Assembly (NCBI GenBank): GCA_963169105.1
Contig: OY720632.1
Coordinates: forward strand, 1,674,001-1,738,000
Direction: 5' to 3'
From: Ceriagrion tenellum
Lineage: Eukaryota; Arthropoda; Insecta; Odonata; Coenagrionidae
DNA length: 64,000 bases
In this document: positions 10,607 to 25,800 of the stretch, one piece after another
Layout: the number at the start of each line of letters is the position of its first letter
How positions within the stretch are numbered: position 1 is the first letter of the stretch
Notes under the pieces: generated by a model
Told to the model about the DNA's origin: nothing
Database searches by the model: none
What the model saw: only the letters and a program-made list of their open reading frames with translations
Translations under genes and position numbers: made by a program

Positions 10607-11058
10607 GAAATGGGAGAGTTTTGATTATATCCAATGCTTGAAATGTCTTTGTATTTTATATTGCGTTCCAAAACAAGTCCTTACAGACTTATATAGGAGG
10701 GTTATTAGTATTTGCACTGGATATATCTATATGAAACAAGTTTGGAAATGTGTTTTAAGTTGATTTGGTTGACCATTTTTTGGATCAAATATAGAAACAT
10801 ATTCATATCCTTTTCACTCGCAAAAATAATTTATGATAATAAATCGGTATCTCGGAAACTAGAAAAAAGAATGCAGTTACATCTTCTTGCTGATTTCAGG
10901 TTGGAATATAGGATGTCAACGAGGAAATTAATAAATACTCGTATTTATTTCTCATTTCAATGATTGATATTCGAACGTGATATCACTTTAATTGTTTGGT
11001 AGAAAATAGGAACTTCCCTTAGGATTTATTTCCTCACAACTTTCTGTAGTTGAAATGG
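10073..11058. repeat. Satellite segmental duplication, block 3 copy b
   Basis: Partner of 4930-5915. The 234 bp that follow (11058-11292) form a shortened monomer absent from copy a. Confidence 0.75.
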
Positions 11059-12160
11059 GAGAGTTTTGATTATATCCAATGCTTGAAATGTCTTTGTATT
11101 TTATATTGCGTTCCAAAACAAGTTCTTGCAGACTTATATATGAGGGTTATTAGTATTTGCACTGGCTAAATCCTATATGAAACAAGTTTGGAAGTGTGTT
11201 TTTAATTGATTTGTTTGACCATTTTTTGGATCAAATACAGAATTATATTCATTGTAGATTAATTTTCGTACAACTTTCTGTAGTTGAAATGGGAGAATTA
11301 GGATTATATCCAATGCTTGAAATGTCTTTCAATTTTATATTGCATTCTAAAACAATTTTTTGCAGACGTATATATGAGCGTTATTAGTATTTGTACTGGA
11401 TAAATACTATATGATACAAGTTTGGAAGTGTGTTTTAAATTGATTTGGTTGACCATTTTTTGGATCAAATACAGAATTATATTCATTTCCTTTTCACTCA
11501 TATAAATAATTTAAGATAATAAAACGGTATCTCGGAAACTACAAAAACGCCTCCAGTTACATCTGCTTGCTGATTTCAGGTTGGAATATGTGATGTCAAC
11601 GAGAAAATTAATAAATACTCGTATTTATTTCTCAATTCAATGATTGATTTTCGAACGTGATATCACTTTAATGGTTTGGTAGACAATAGGAACTTCCCTT
11701 CAGATTTATGTTCTCACAACTTCCTGTAGTTGAAATAGGAGAATTTGGATTATATCCAATGCTTGAAATGTCTTTCTATTTTATATTGCGTTCCAAATCA
11801 AGGTCTGGCATACGTATATATGAGGGTTATTAGTATTTGCACTGGATAAATCCTATATCAAAAACGGATGGAATTGTGTTTAAAATTGATTTGCTTGACC
11901 ATTTTTTGGATCAAATACAGATATATAATCATATCCTTTTCACTCGTATAGAGAATTTATGATAATAAATCGGTATCTCGGAACCTAGAAAAAAGCATGC
12001 TTTTAAATCTTCTTGCTGATTTAAGGTTGGAATATGTGAATTCAACGAGGAAATAAATAAATACTCGTATTTATTTCCTTTTCAATGATTGATTTTCGAA
12101 CGTGATATCACATTTATTGTTTGGTACACAATAGGAACTTCCCTTCAGATTTATTATCTC
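10640..12160. repeat. Satellite segmental duplication, block 5 copy a
   Basis: Matches 18066-19586 at offset 7426, including the short-monomer junction near 11260. Similarity fails near 12165. Confidence 0.78.
11253..11282. repeat. Shortened-monomer junction, type T2
   Basis: TATATTCATTGTAG runs directly into ATTAATTTTCGTACAACTT, giving a monomer of about 234 bp. It recurs at 18679-18708. A related junction with a different left side lies at about 41571-41600. All share ATTAATTTTCGTA with type T1. Confidence 0.75.
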
Positions 12161-14071
12161 ACAACTTTCTGTAGTTGAAATAGGAGAATATGGATTATAT
12201 CCAATGCTTGAAATGTCTTTCTATTTTATATTGCATTCCAAAACAAGTTTTTGCAGACGTATATATGAGGGTTATTAGTATTTGCACTGGATAAATCCTA
12301 TATAAAACAAGTTTGCAAGTGTGTTTTTAATTGATTTGTTTGACCATTTTTTGGATCAAATACAGAACTATATTCATATCCTTTTCACTCATATAAATAA
12401 TTTAAGATAATAAAACGGTATCTCGGAAACTAGAAAAACGCCTCCAGTTACATCTGCTTGCTGATTTCAGGTTGGAATATGTGATGTCAACGATGAAATA
12501 AATAAATATTCGTATTTATTTCTCATTTTAAAGATTGATTTTCGAACGTGATATCACTTTTATTGTTTGGTAGAAAATAGGAATTTCCCTAAGGATTTAT
12601 TTTCTCACAACTTTCTGTAGTTGAAATGGGAGAATTTGGATTATATCCAATACTTGAAATGTCTTTCTATTTTATATTGCATTCTAAAACAAGGTTTTGC
12701 AGACGTATATATGAGCGTTATTAGTATTTGCACTGGATAAATACTATATGATACAAGTTTGGAAGTGTGTTTTAAATTGATTTGGTTGACCATTTTTTGG
12801 ATCAAATACAGAATTATATTCATTTCCTTTTAACTCATATAAATAATTTAAGATAATAAAACGGTATCTCGGAAACTACAAAAACGCCTCCAAATACATC
12901 TGCTTGCTGATTTCAGGTTGGAATATGTGATGTCAACGAGAAAATTAATAAATACTCGTATTTATTTCTCAATTCAATGATTGATTTTCGAACGTGATAT
13001 CACTTTAATGGTTTGGTAGACAATAGGAACTTCCCTTCAGATTTATGTTCTCACAACTTCCTGTAGTTGAAATGGGAGAATTTGGATTATATCCAATACT
13101 TGAAATGTCTTTCTATTTTTTATTGCGTTCCAAATCAAGGTCTGGCATACGTATATATGAGGGTTATTAGTATTTGCACTGGATAAATCCTATATCAAAA
13201 ACGGATGGAATTGTGTTTAAAATTGATTTGCTTGACCATTTTTTGGATCAAATACAGATATATAATCATATCCTTTTCACTCGTATAAAGAATTTATGAT
13301 AATAAATCGGTATCTCGGAACCTAGAAAAAAGCATGCTTTTAAATCTTCTTGCTGATTTAAGGTTGGAATATGTGAATTCAACGAGGAAATAAATAAATA
13401 CTCGTATTTATTTCCTTTTCAATGATTGATTTTCGAACGTGATATCACATTTATTGTTTGGTACACAATAGGAACTCCCCTTCAGATTTATTATCTCACA
13501 ACTTTCTGTAGTTAGAATGGGAGAATTTGGATTATAACCAATGCTTGAAATGTCTATTTATTTTTATATCGTTTCAAAACAAATTTTTGCAGTCGTATAT
13601 ATGACGGTTATTAGTATTTGCACTGGATAAATCCTATATGAAACAAGTTTGGAAGTGTGTTTTAAAATTATTTGGTTGACCATTTTTAGGATCAAATACA
13701 GAATTATATTCATATCGTTTTAACTCGTAGAAATAATTTTGATTAATTTTCGTAAAACTTTCTGTAGTTGAAATCGGAGAATTTGTATTATATCCAATGC
13801 TTGAAATGCCTATCTATTTTATATTGCGTTCCAAAACAAGTTCTTGCAGACTTATATATGAGGGTTATTAGTATTTGCACAGGATAAATCCCATATGAAA
13901 CAAGTTTGGAAGTGTGTTTTTAATTGATTTGTTTGACCATTTTTTGGATCAAATACAGAATTATATTCATTTCCTTTTCACTCATATAAATAATTTAAGA
14001 TAATAAAACGGTATCTCGGAAACTAGAAAAAAGCATGCAGTTACATCTTGCTGATTTCAGGTTGGAATATG
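12003..14071. repeat. Satellite segmental duplication, block 1 copy b
   Basis: Partner of 2366-4434. It keeps the monomer sequence upstream of the site where element 1 inserted in the other copy (a GCATGCTTTTAAATCTTC stretch at about 11996), so this copy shows the empty site for the 5' flank of element 1. Confidence 0.8.
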
Positions 14072-15640
14072 TGATGTCAACGAGGAAATTAATAAATACT
14101 CGTATTTATTTCTCATTTCAATGATTGATTTTCGAACGTGATATCACATTTATTGTTTGGTAGACAATAGGAACTTCCCTTCAGATTTATTTCCTCACCA
14201 CTTTCTGTAGTTGAAATAGGAGAATATGGATTATATCCAATGCTTGAAATGTCTTTCTATTTTATATTGCATTCCAAAACAAGTTTTTGCAGACGTATAT
14301 ATGAGGGTTATTAGTATTTGCACTGGATAAATCCTATATGAAACAAGTTTGCAAGTGTGTTTTAAATGATTTGCTTTACCATTTTTTGGATCAAATACAG
14401 AATTATATTCATATCCTTTTCACTCGTATAAATAATTTTTTACAATAAATCGGTATCTCGGAAACTAGAAAAAAGCATGCAGTTACATCTACCTGCTGAT
14501 TTCAGGTTGGAATATGTGATGTCAACGAGGAAATTAATGAATACTCGTACTCATTTCTCATTTCAAAGATTGATTTTTGAACTTGATATCACTTATTGTT
14601 CGGTAGATAAAAGGAACTTCCCTTCAGATATATTTTCTCACAACTCTTTTTGGATCAAATACAGAACTATATTAATTTCCTTTTCACTCATATAAATATT
14701 TTAAGATAATAAAACGGTATCTCGGAAACTACAAAAACGCCTCCAGTTACATCTGCTTGCTGATTTCAGGTTGGAATATGTGATGTCAACGAGGAAATTA
14801 ATTAATACTCGTATTTATTTCTCATTTCAATGATTGATTTTGGAACGTGATATCACTTTCATTGTTTGGTAGACAATAGGAACTTCCCTTCAGATTTATT
14901 TTCTCACATGTTTCTGTAGTTGAAATGGGAGAATTTGGATTATATCCAATGTTTGAAATGTCTTTCTATTTTATATTGCGTTCCAAAAAGAAATTTTTGC
15001 AGTCGTATATAGGAGGGTTATTAGTATTTGCACTGGATAAATACTATATGAAACAAGTGGAGAAGTGTGTTAAATTTGATTTGGTTGACCATTTTTTGGA
15101 TCAAATACAGAATTATATTCATATCCTTTTCACTCGTATAAACAATTTATGATAATAAATCGGTATCTCGGAAACTAGAAAAAAGCATGCAGTTACATCT
15201 TCTTGCTGATTTCATGTTGGAATATGTGATGTCAACGAGGAAATTAATAAATACTCGTATTTATTTCTCTATTCAATGATTGATTTTCGAACGTGATATC
15301 ACTTTTATTGTTTGGTAGACAATAGAAACTTCCCTTCAGAATTATTTTCTCACAACTTTCTGTATTTGAAATGGGAGAATTTGGATTATATCCAATGCTT
15401 GAAATTTCAATCTATTGTATATTGCCTTCCAAAACAAGTTTTTGCAGACGTATATATGAGCGTTATTAGTATTTGCACTGGATAAATAATATATAAAACA
15501 AGTTTGGAAGTGTGTTTAAAATTGATTTGCTTGACCATTTTTTGGATCAAATATAGATATATAATCATATCCTTTTCACTCGTATAAACAATTTATAATA
15601 ATAAATCGGTATCTCGGAAACTAGAAAAAAGCATCCAGTT
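13880..15640. repeat. Satellite segmental duplication, block 6 copy a
   Basis: Matches 19713-21473 at offset 5833, including the shortened monomer with the junction near 14645. Confidence 0.78.
14636..14655. repeat. Shortened-monomer junction, type T3
   Basis: CTCACAACT is joined directly to CTTTTTGGATCAAAT, removing about 180 bp from the other half of the monomer. It recurs at about 20468-20488. Dyads A and B are kept and the left arm of dyad C is lost. Confidence 0.75.
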
Positions 15641-15671
15641 ACATCTTCTTGCTGATTTCAGGTTGGAATAT

Positions 15672-16458
15672 GTGATGTAAACGAGGAAATTAATAAATAC
15701 TCGTATTTATTTCTCATTTCAATGATTGATTTTCGAACGTGATATCACTTTTTTGTTGGGTAGACAATAGGAACTTCCCTTCAGATTTATTTTCTCACAA
15801 CTGGCTGTAGTTGAAATAGGAGAATATGGATTATATCCAATGCTACAAATATCTTTCTATTTTATATTGCATTCTAAAACAAGTTTTTGCAGACGTATAT
15901 ATGAGGGTTATTAGTATTTGCACTGGATAAATCCTATATCAAACAAGTTTGGAAATGTGTTTTAAATTGATTTGGTTGACCATTTTTTGGATCAAATACA
16001 GAATTATATTCATTTCCTTTTCACTCATATAAATAATTTAAGATAATAAAACGGTATCTCGGAAACTACAAAAACGCCTCCAGTTACATCTGCTTGCTGA
16101 TTTCAGTTCGGAATATGTGATGTCAACGAGATAATAAATAAAAACTCGTATTTATTTCTCATTTCAATGATTGATTTTCGAACGTGATATCACTTTTATT
16201 GTTTGGTAGACTATAGGAACTTCCCTTCAGATTTATTTTCTCAAATCGTTCGGTAGTTGAAATGGGAGAATTTGGATTATATCCAATGCTTAAAATGTTT
16301 TTCTATTTTATATTGCGTTCCAAAACAAGTTTTTGCAGACGAATATATGAGGGTTATTAGTATTTGCACTGGATAAATCCTATATGAAACAAGTTTGGAA
16401 GTGTGTTTTAAATTGATTTGGTTGACCATTTTTTGGATCAAATACAGAATTATATTCA
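15672..16458. repeat. Satellite segmental duplication, block 2 copy b
   Basis: Partner of 4434-5220, with the same private variants. It is followed directly by sequence matching 9180-10606, so the mosaic order differs between copies. Confidence 0.7.
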
Positions 16459-17589
16459 TTTCCTTTTCACTCATATATATAATTTAAGATAATAAAACGG
16501 TATCTCGGAAACTAGAAAAAGCATGCAGTTACATCTTGCTGATTTCAGGTTGGAATATGTGATGTCAACGAGAAAATAAATAAATACTCGTATTTATTTC
16601 TCATTTCAATGATTGATTTTCGAACGTGATATCACTTTTATTGTTTGCTAGACAATAGGAACTTCCCTTCAGATTTATGTTCTCACAACTGGCTGTAGTT
16701 GAAATAGGAGAATATGGATTATATCCAATGCTTGAAATGTCTTTCTATTTTATATTGCGTTCCAAAACAAGTTTTTACAGAGGTATATATGAGGGTTATT
16801 AGTATGTGCACTGGATAAATACTATATAAAACAAGTTTGGAAGTGTGTTTTAAATTGATTTGGTTGACCATTTTTTGGATCAAATACAGAATTATATTCA
16901 TTTCCTTTTCACTCATATAAATAATTTCAGATAATAAAACGGTATCTCGGTAACTAGATAAAAGCATGCAGTTACAACTACTTGCTGATTTCAGGTTGGA
17001 ATATGTGATGTCAACGAGGAAATTAATAAATACTCGTATTTATTTCTCATTTCAATGATTGATTTTCGAACGTGATATCACTTTTATTGTTTGGTAGACT
17101 ATAGGAACTTCCCTTCAGATTTATTTTCTCAAATCGTTCGGTAGTTGAAATGGGAGAATTTGGATTATATCCAATGCTTAAAATGTTTTTCTATTTTATA
17201 TTGCGTTCCAAAACAAGTTTTTGCAGACGAATATATGAGGGTTATTAGTATTTGCACTGGATAAATCCTATATGAAACAAGTTTGGAAGTGTGTTTTAAA
17301 TTGATTTGGTTGACCATTTTTTGGATCAAATACAGAATTATATTCATATCCTTTTCACTCATATAAATAATTTAAGATAAGAAAACGGTATCTCGGAAAC
17401 TAGAAAAAAGCATGCAGTTACATCTTGCTGATTTCAGGTTGGAATATGTGATATCAACGAGGAAATTAATAAATACTCGTATTTATTTCTCATTTCAATG
17501 ATTGATTTTCGAACGTGATATCACTTTTATTGTTTGGTAGACAATAGGAACTTCCCTTCAGATTTATTTTCTCACATGTTTCTGTAGTT
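16163..17589. repeat. Satellite segmental duplication, block 4 copy b
   Basis: Partner of 9180-10606. The relation switches to offset 7426 shortly afterwards (10640 with 18066), one extra monomer of about 443 bp lying between. Confidence 0.8.
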
Positions 17590-18065
17590 GAAATGGGAGA
17601 ATTTGGATTATATTCAATGCTTGAAATGTCTTTCTATTGTAATATTGCGTTCCAAATCAAGGTCTTGCATACGTATATATGAGGGTTATTAGTATTTGCA
17701 CTGGATAAATACTATATGAAACAAGTTTGGAAGTGTGTTTTAAGTTGATTTGGTTGACCATTTTTTGGATCAAATACAGAAACATATTCATTCCTTTTCA
17801 CTCGCAAAAATAATTTATGATAATAAATCGGTATCTCGGAAACTAGAAAAAAGCATGCAGTTACATCTTGCTGATTTCATGTTGGAATATGTGAATTCAA
17901 CGAGGAAATAAATAAATACTCGTATTTATTTCTCATTTTAATGATTGATTTTCGAACGTGATATCACTTTCATTGTTTGGTAGAATTTAGGAACTTCCCT
18001 TCAGATTTATTTCCTCACAACTTTCTGTAGTTGAAATGGGAGAGTTTTGATTATATCCAATGCTT

Positions 18066-19586
18066 GAAATGTCTTTGTATTTTATATTGCGCTCCAAAAC
18101 AAGTCCTTGCAGACTTATATAGGAGGGTAATTAGTATTTGCACTGGATAAATCTATATGAAACAAGTTTGGAAATGTGTTTTAAGTTGATTTGGTTGACC
18201 ATTTTTTGGATCAAATATAGAAACATATTCATATCCTTTTCACTCGCAAAAATAATTTATGATAATAAATCGGTATCTCGGAAACTAGAAAAAAGAATGC
18301 AGTTACATCTTCTTGCTGATTTCAGGTTGGAATATAGGATGTCAACGAGGAAATTAATAAATACTCGTATTTATTTCTCATTTCAATGATTGATATTCGA
18401 ACGTGATATCACTTTAATTGTTTGGTAGAAAATAGGAACTTCCCTTAGGATTTATTTCCTCACAACTTTCTGTAGTTGAAATGGGAGAGTTTTGATTATA
18501 TCCAATGCTTGAAATGTCTTTGTATTTTATATTGCGTTCCAAAACAAGTTCTTGCAGACTTATATATGAGGGTTATTAGTATTTGCACTGGCTAAATCCT
18601 ATATGAAACAAGTTTGGAAGTGTGTTTTTAATTGATTTGTTTGACCATTTTTTGGATCAAATACAGAATTATATTCATTGTAGATTAATTTTCGTACAAC
18701 TTTCTGTAGTTGAAATGGGAGAATTAGGATTATATCCAATGCTTGAAATGTCTTTCAATTTTATATTGCATTCTAAAACAATTTTTTGCAGACGTATATA
18801 TGAGCGTTATTAGTATTTGTACTGGATAAATACTATATGATACAAGTTTGGAAGTGTGTTTTAAATTGATTTGGTTGACCATTTTTTGGATCAAATACAG
18901 AATTATATTCATTTCCTTTTCACTCATATAAATAATTTAAGATAATAAAACGGTATCTCGGAAACTACAAAAACGCCTCCAGTTACATCTGCTTGCTGAT
19001 TTCAGGTTGGAATATGTGATGTCAACGAGAAAATTAATAAATACTCGTATTTATTTCTCAATTCAATGATTGATTTTCGAACGTGATATCACTTTAATGG
19101 TTTGGTAGACAATAGGAACTTCCCTTCAGATTTATGTTCTCACAACTTCCTGTAGTTGAAATGGGAGAATTTGGATTATATCCAATACTTGAAATGTCTT
19201 TCTATTTTTTATTGCGTTCCAAATCAAGGTCTGGCATACGTATATATGAGGGTTATTAGTATTTGCACTGGATAAATCCTATATCAAAAACGGATGGAAT
19301 TGTGTTTAAAATTGATTTGCTTGACCATTTTTTGGATCAAATACAGATATATAATCATATCCTTTTCACTCGTATAAAGAATTTATGATAATAAATCGGT
19401 ATCTCGGAACCTAGAAAAAAGCATGCTTTTAAATCTTCTTGCTGATTTAAGGTTGGAATATGTGAATTCAACGAGGAAATAAATAAATACTCGTATTTAT
19501 TTCCTTTTCAATGATTGATTTTCGAACGTGATATCACATTTATTGTTTGGTACACAATAGGAACTTCCCTTCAGATTTATTATCTC
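18066..19586. repeat. Satellite segmental duplication, block 5 copy b
   Basis: Partner of 10640-12160, with the matching short-monomer junction near 18690. Confidence 0.78.
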
Positions 19587-19712
19587 ACAACTTTCTGTAG
19601 TTGGAATGGGAGAATTTGGATTATAACCAATGCTTGAAATGTCTATTTATTTTTATATCGTTTCAAAACAAATTTTTGCAGTCGTATATATGAGGGTTAT
19701 TAGTATTTGCAC

Positions 19713-21473
19713 AGGATAAATCCCATATGAAACAAGTTTGGAAGTGTGTTTTTAATTGATTTGTTTGACCATTTTTTGGATCAAATACAGAATTATATTC
19801 ATTTCCTTTTCACTCATATAAATAATTTAATATAATAAAACGGTATCTCGGAAACTAGAAAAACGCCTCCAGTTACATCTCCTTGCTGATTTCAGGTTGG
19901 AATGTGATGTCAACGAGAAAATAAATAAATACTCGTATTTATTTCTCATTTCAATGATTGATTTTCGAACGTGATATCACATTTATTGTTTGGTAGACAA
20001 TAGGAACTTCCCTTCAGATTTATTTCCTCACCACTTTCTGTAGTTGAAATAGGAGAATATGGATTATATCCAATGCTTGAAATGTCTTTCTATTTTATAT
20101 TGCATTCCAAAACAAGTTTTTGCAGACGTATATATGAGGGTTATTAGTATTTGCACTGGCTAAATCCTATATGAAACAAGTTTGCAAGTGTGTTTTAAAT
20201 GATTTGCTTTACCATTTTTTGGATCAAATACAGAATTATATTCATATCCTTTTCACTCGTATAAATAATTTTTTACAATAAATCGGTATCTCGGAAACTA
20301 GAAAAAAGCATGCAGTTACATCTACCTGCTGATTTCAGGTTGGAATATGTGATGTCAACGAGGAAATTAATGAATACTCGTACTCATTTCTCATTTCAAA
20401 GATTGATTTTTGAACTTGATATCACTTATTGTTCGGTAGATAAAAGGAACTTCCCTTCAGATATATTTTCTCACAACTCTTTTTGGATCAAATACAGAAC
20501 TATATTCATTTCCTTTTCACTCATATAAATAATTTAAGATAATAAAACGGTATCTCGGAAACTACAAAAACGCCTCCAGCTACATCTGCTTGCTGATTTC
20601 AGGTTGGAATATGTGATGTCAACGAGGAAATTAATTAATACTCGTATTTATTTCTCATTTCAATGATTGATTTTGGAACGTGATATCACTTTCATTGTTT
20701 GGTAGACAATAGGAACTTCCCTTCAGATTTATTTTCTCACAACTTTCTGTATTTGAAATGGGAGAATTTGGATTATATCCAATGTTTGAAATGTCTTTCT
20801 ATTTTATATTGCGTTCCAAAAAGAAATTTTTGCAGTCGTATATAGGAGGGTTATTAGTATTTGCACTGGATAAATACTATATGAAACAAGTGGAGAAGTG
20901 TGTTAAATTTGATTTGGTTGACCATTTTTTGGATCAAATACAGAATTATATTCATATCCTTTTCACTCGTATAAACAATTTATGATAATAAATCGGTATC
21001 TCGGAAACTAGAAAAAAGCATGCAGTTACATCTTCTTGCTGATTTCATGTTGGAATATGGGATGTCAACGAGGAAATTAATAAATACTCGTATTTATTTC
21101 TCTATTCAATGATTGATTTTCGAACGTGATATCACTTTTATTGTTTGGTAGACAATTGGAACTTCCCTTCAGATTTATTTTCTCACAACTTTCTGTATTT
21201 GAAATGGGAGAATTTGGATTATATCCAATGCTTGAAATTTCAATCTATTGTATATTGCCTTCCAAAACAAGTTTTTGCAGACGTATATATGAGCGTTATT
21301 AGTATTTGCACTGGATAAATAATATATAAAACAAGTTTGGAAGTGTGTTTAAAATTGATTTGCTTGACCATTTTTTGGATCACATACAGATATTTAATCA
21401 AATCCTTTTCACTCGTATAAACAATTTATAATAATAAATCGGTATCTCGGAAACTAGAAAAAAGCATCCAGTT
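19713..21473. repeat. Satellite segmental duplication, block 6 copy b
   Basis: Partner of 13880-15640. It contains the equivalent shortened monomer with its junction near 20478. Confidence 0.78.
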
Positions 21474-21700
21474 ACATCTTCTTGCTGATTTCATGTTGGA
21501 ATATGTGATGTCAACGAGGAAATTAATAAATACTCGTATTTTTTTCTCATTTCAATGATTGATTTTCGAACGTGATATCACTTTTATTGTTTGGTAGACA
21601 ATTGGAACTTCCCTTCAGATTTATTTTCTCACAACTTTCTGTATTTGAAATGGGAGAATTTGGATTATATCCAATGCTTGAAATGTCTTTCTATTTTATA

Positions 21701-21745
21701 TTACGTCCCAAACTATTATTATGACTTATATTATATGATTGACCA
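21701..21745. repeat. Internally deleted monomer with filler sequence
   Basis: After TTACGTCCCAAAC the usual stretch of roughly 95 bp is replaced by about 25 bp of AT-rich sequence (TATTATTATGACTTATATT) before the monomer resumes at GATTGACC. Seen once. Confidence 0.65.
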
Positions 21746-22814
21746 TTTTTTAGATCAAATAAAGAATTATATTCATTTCCTTTTCACTCATATAAATAAT
21801 TTAAGGTAATAAAACGGTATCTCGGAAACTAGAAAAACGCCTCCAGTTACATCTGCTTGCTGATTTCAGTTTGGAATATATGATGTCAACGAGGTAATAA
21901 ATAAAAACTCGTATTTATTTATCATTTCAATGGTTGATTTTCGAACGTGATATCACTTTTATTGTTTGGTAGACAATAGGAACTTCCCTTCAGATTTATT
22001 TTCTCACAACATTCTGTAGTTGACATAGGAGAATTTGGATTATATCCATAGCTGCAAATGTCTTTCTATTGTTATATTGCGTTCCAAATCAAGGTTTTGC
22101 AGACGTATATATGAGGGTTATTAGTATTTGCACTGGATAAATCCTATATGAAACAAGTTTGGCAGTGTGTTTTAAATTGATTTGGTTGACCATTTTTTGG
22201 ATCAAATATAGAATTATATTCATTTCCTTTTCACTCATATAAATAATTTTAGATAATAAAACGGTATCTCGGAAACTAAAAAAACGCCTCCAGTTACATC
22301 TGCTTGCTGATTTCAGTTTGGAATATGTGATGTCAACGAGGTAATAAATAAAAACTCGTATTTATTTCTCATTTCAATGATTGATTTTCGAACGTGATAT
22401 CACTTTTATTGTTTGGTAGACAATAGGAACTTCCCTTCAGATATATTTTCTCAAATCGTTCGGTAGTTGAAATGGGAGAATTTTAATATATCCAATGCTT
22501 GAAATGTCATTCTATTTTTTATTGCGTTCCAAAACAAGTTTTTGCAGACGTATATATGAGGGTTATTAGTATTTGCACTGGATAAATACTACACGAAAAG
22601 AGTTTGGAAGTGTGTTTTAAATTGACTTGGTTGACCATTTTTTGGATCAAATACAGAATTATATTCATTTCCTTTTCACTCATATAAATAATTTAAGATA
22701 ATAAATCGGTATCTCGGAAACTAGAAAAAAGAATGCAGTTATATCTTCTTGCTGATTTCATGTTGGAATATGTGATGTTAACGAGGAAATTAATAAATAC
22801 TCGTATATTTTTCT

Positions 22815-25800
22815 CATTTCAATGATTGATTTTCGAACGTGATATCACTTTTATTGTTTGGTAGAAAATAGGAACTTCCCTTGGGATTTATTTCCTCACA
22901 ACTTTCTGTAGTTGAAATGGGAGAATTTGGAATATATCCAATACTTGAAATGTCTTTCTATTTTATATTGCATTCTAAAACAAGTTTTTGCAGACGTATA
23001 TATGAGCGTTATTAGTATTTGCACTGGATAAATACTATATGATACAAGTTTGGAAGTGTGTTTTAAATTGATTTGGCTGACCATTTTTTGGATCAAATAC
23101 AGAATTATATTCATTTCCTTTTAACTCATATAAATAATTTAAGATAATAAAACGGTATCTCGGAAACTACAAAAACGCCTCCAGTTACATCTGCTTGCTG
23201 ATTTCAGGTTGGAATATGTGATGTCAACGAGGAAATAAATAAATACTCGTATTTATTTCTCATTTCAATGATTGACTTTCGAACGTGATATCACTTTTAT
23301 TGTTTGGTAGACAATAGGAACTTCCCTTCAGATTTATGTTCTCACAACTTCCTGTAGTGGAAAGGGGAGAATTTGGATTATATCCAATACTTGAAATGTC
23401 TTTCTATTTTTTATTGCGTTCCAAATCAAGGTCTGGCATACGTATATATGAGGGTTATTAGTATTTGCACTGGATAAATCCTATATCAAAAACGGATGGA
23501 ATTGTGTTTAAAATTGATTTGCTTGACCATTTTTTGGATCAAATACAGATATATAATCATATCCTTTTCAGTCGTATAAAGAATTTATGATAATAAATCG
23601 GTATCTCGGAACCTAGAAAAAAGCATGCTTTTAAATCTTCTTGCTGATTTAAGGTTGGAATATGTGAATTCAACGAGGAAATAAATAAATACTCGTATTT
23701 ATTTCCTTTTCAATGATTGATTTTCGAACGTGATATCACATTTATTGTTTGGTACACAATAGGAACTTCCCTTCAGATTTATTATCTCACAACTTTCTGT
23801 AGTTGGAATGGGAGAATTTGGATTATAACCAATGCTTGAAATGTCTTTCTATTGTTATATTGCGTTCCAAATCAAGGTCTTGCATACGTATATATGAGGG
23901 TTATTAGTATTTGCACTGGATAAATACTATATGAAACAAGTTTGGAAGTGTGTTTCAAGTTGATTTGGTTGACCATTTTTAGGATCAAATACAGAATTAT
24001 ATTCATATCGTTTTAACTCGTAGAAATAATTTGGATTAATTTTCGTAAAACTTTCTGTAGTTGAAATGGGAGAATTTTTTATTATATCCAATGCTTGAAA
24101 TGTCTTTCTATTTTATATTGCGTTCTAAAACAAGTTCTTGCAGACTTATATATGAGGGTTATTAGTATTTGCACTGGCTAAATCCCATATGAAACAAGTT
24201 TGGAAGTGTGTTTTTAATTGATTTGTTTGACCATTTTTTGGATCAAATACAGAATTATATTCATATTGTTTTAACTCGTATAAATAATTTATGATAATAA
24301 ATCGGTATCTCGGAAACTAGAAAAAAGCATGCAGTTACATCTGCTTGCTGATTTCAGTTTGGAATATGTGATGTCAACGAGGTAATAAATAAATACTCGT
24401 ATTTATTTCTCATTTCAATGATTGATTTTTGAACTTGATATCACTTATTGTTCGGTAGATAAATGGAACTTCCCTTCAGATTTATTTTCGTACAACTTTC
24501 TGTAGTTGAAATGGGAGAGTTTGGATTATAACCAATGCTTGAAATGTCTATCTATTTTATATTGCGTTCCAAAACAAGTTTTTGCAGACGTATATATGAG
24601 GGTTATTAGTATTTGCACAGGATAAATCCTATATGAAACAAGTTTGGAAGTGTGTTTTAAATTGATTTGTTTGACCATTTTTTGGATCAAATACAGAATT
24701 ATATTCATTTCCTTTTCACTCATATAAATAATTTAAAATAATAAAACGGTATCTCGGAAACTAGAAAAACGCCTCCAGTTACATCTCCTTGCTGATTTCA
24801 GGTTGGAATATGTGATGTCAACGAGAAAATAAATAAATACTCGTATTTATTTCTCATTTCAATGATTGATTTTCGAACGTGATATCACATTTATTGTTTG
24901 GTAGACAATAGGAACTTCCCTTCAGATTTATTATCTCACAACTTTCTGTAGTTGAAATAGGAGAATATGGATTATATCCAATGCTTGAAATGTCTTTCTA
25001 TTTTATATTGCATTCCAAAACAAGTTTTTGCAGACGTATATATGATGGTTATTAGTATTTGCACTGGATAAATCCTATATGAAACAAGTTTGCAAGTGTG
25101 TTTTTAATTGATTTGTTTGACCATTTTTTGGATCAAATACAGAACTATATTCATATCCTTTTCACTCATATAAATAATTTAAGATAATAAAACGGTATCT
25201 CGGAAACTAGAAAAACGCCTCCAGTTACATCTGCTTGCTGATTTCATGTTGGAATATGTGATGTCAACGAGGAAATTAATAAATACTCGTATTTTTTTCT
25301 CATTTCAATGATTGATTTTCGAACGTGATATCACTTTTATTGTTTGGTAGACAATTGGAACTTCCCTTCAGATTTATTTTCTCACAACTTTCTGTATTTG
25401 AAATGGGAGAATTTGGATTATATCCAATGCTTGAAATTTCAATCTATTGTATATTGCCTTCCAAAACAAGTTTTTGCAGACGTATATATGAGCGTTATTA
25501 GTATTTGCACTGGATAAATAATATATAAAACAAGTTTGGAAGTGTGTTTAAAATTGATTTGCTTGACCATTTTTTGGATCAAATACAGATATATAATCAT
25601 ATCCTTTTCACTCGTATAAACAATTTATAATAATAAATCGGTATCTCGGAAACTAGAAAAAAGCATCCAGTTACATCTTCTTGCTGATTTCATGTTGGAA
25701 TATGTGATGTCAACGAGGAAATTAATAAATACTCGTATTTTTTTCTCATTTCAATGATTGATTTTCGAACGTGATATCACTTTTATTGTTTGGTAGACAA

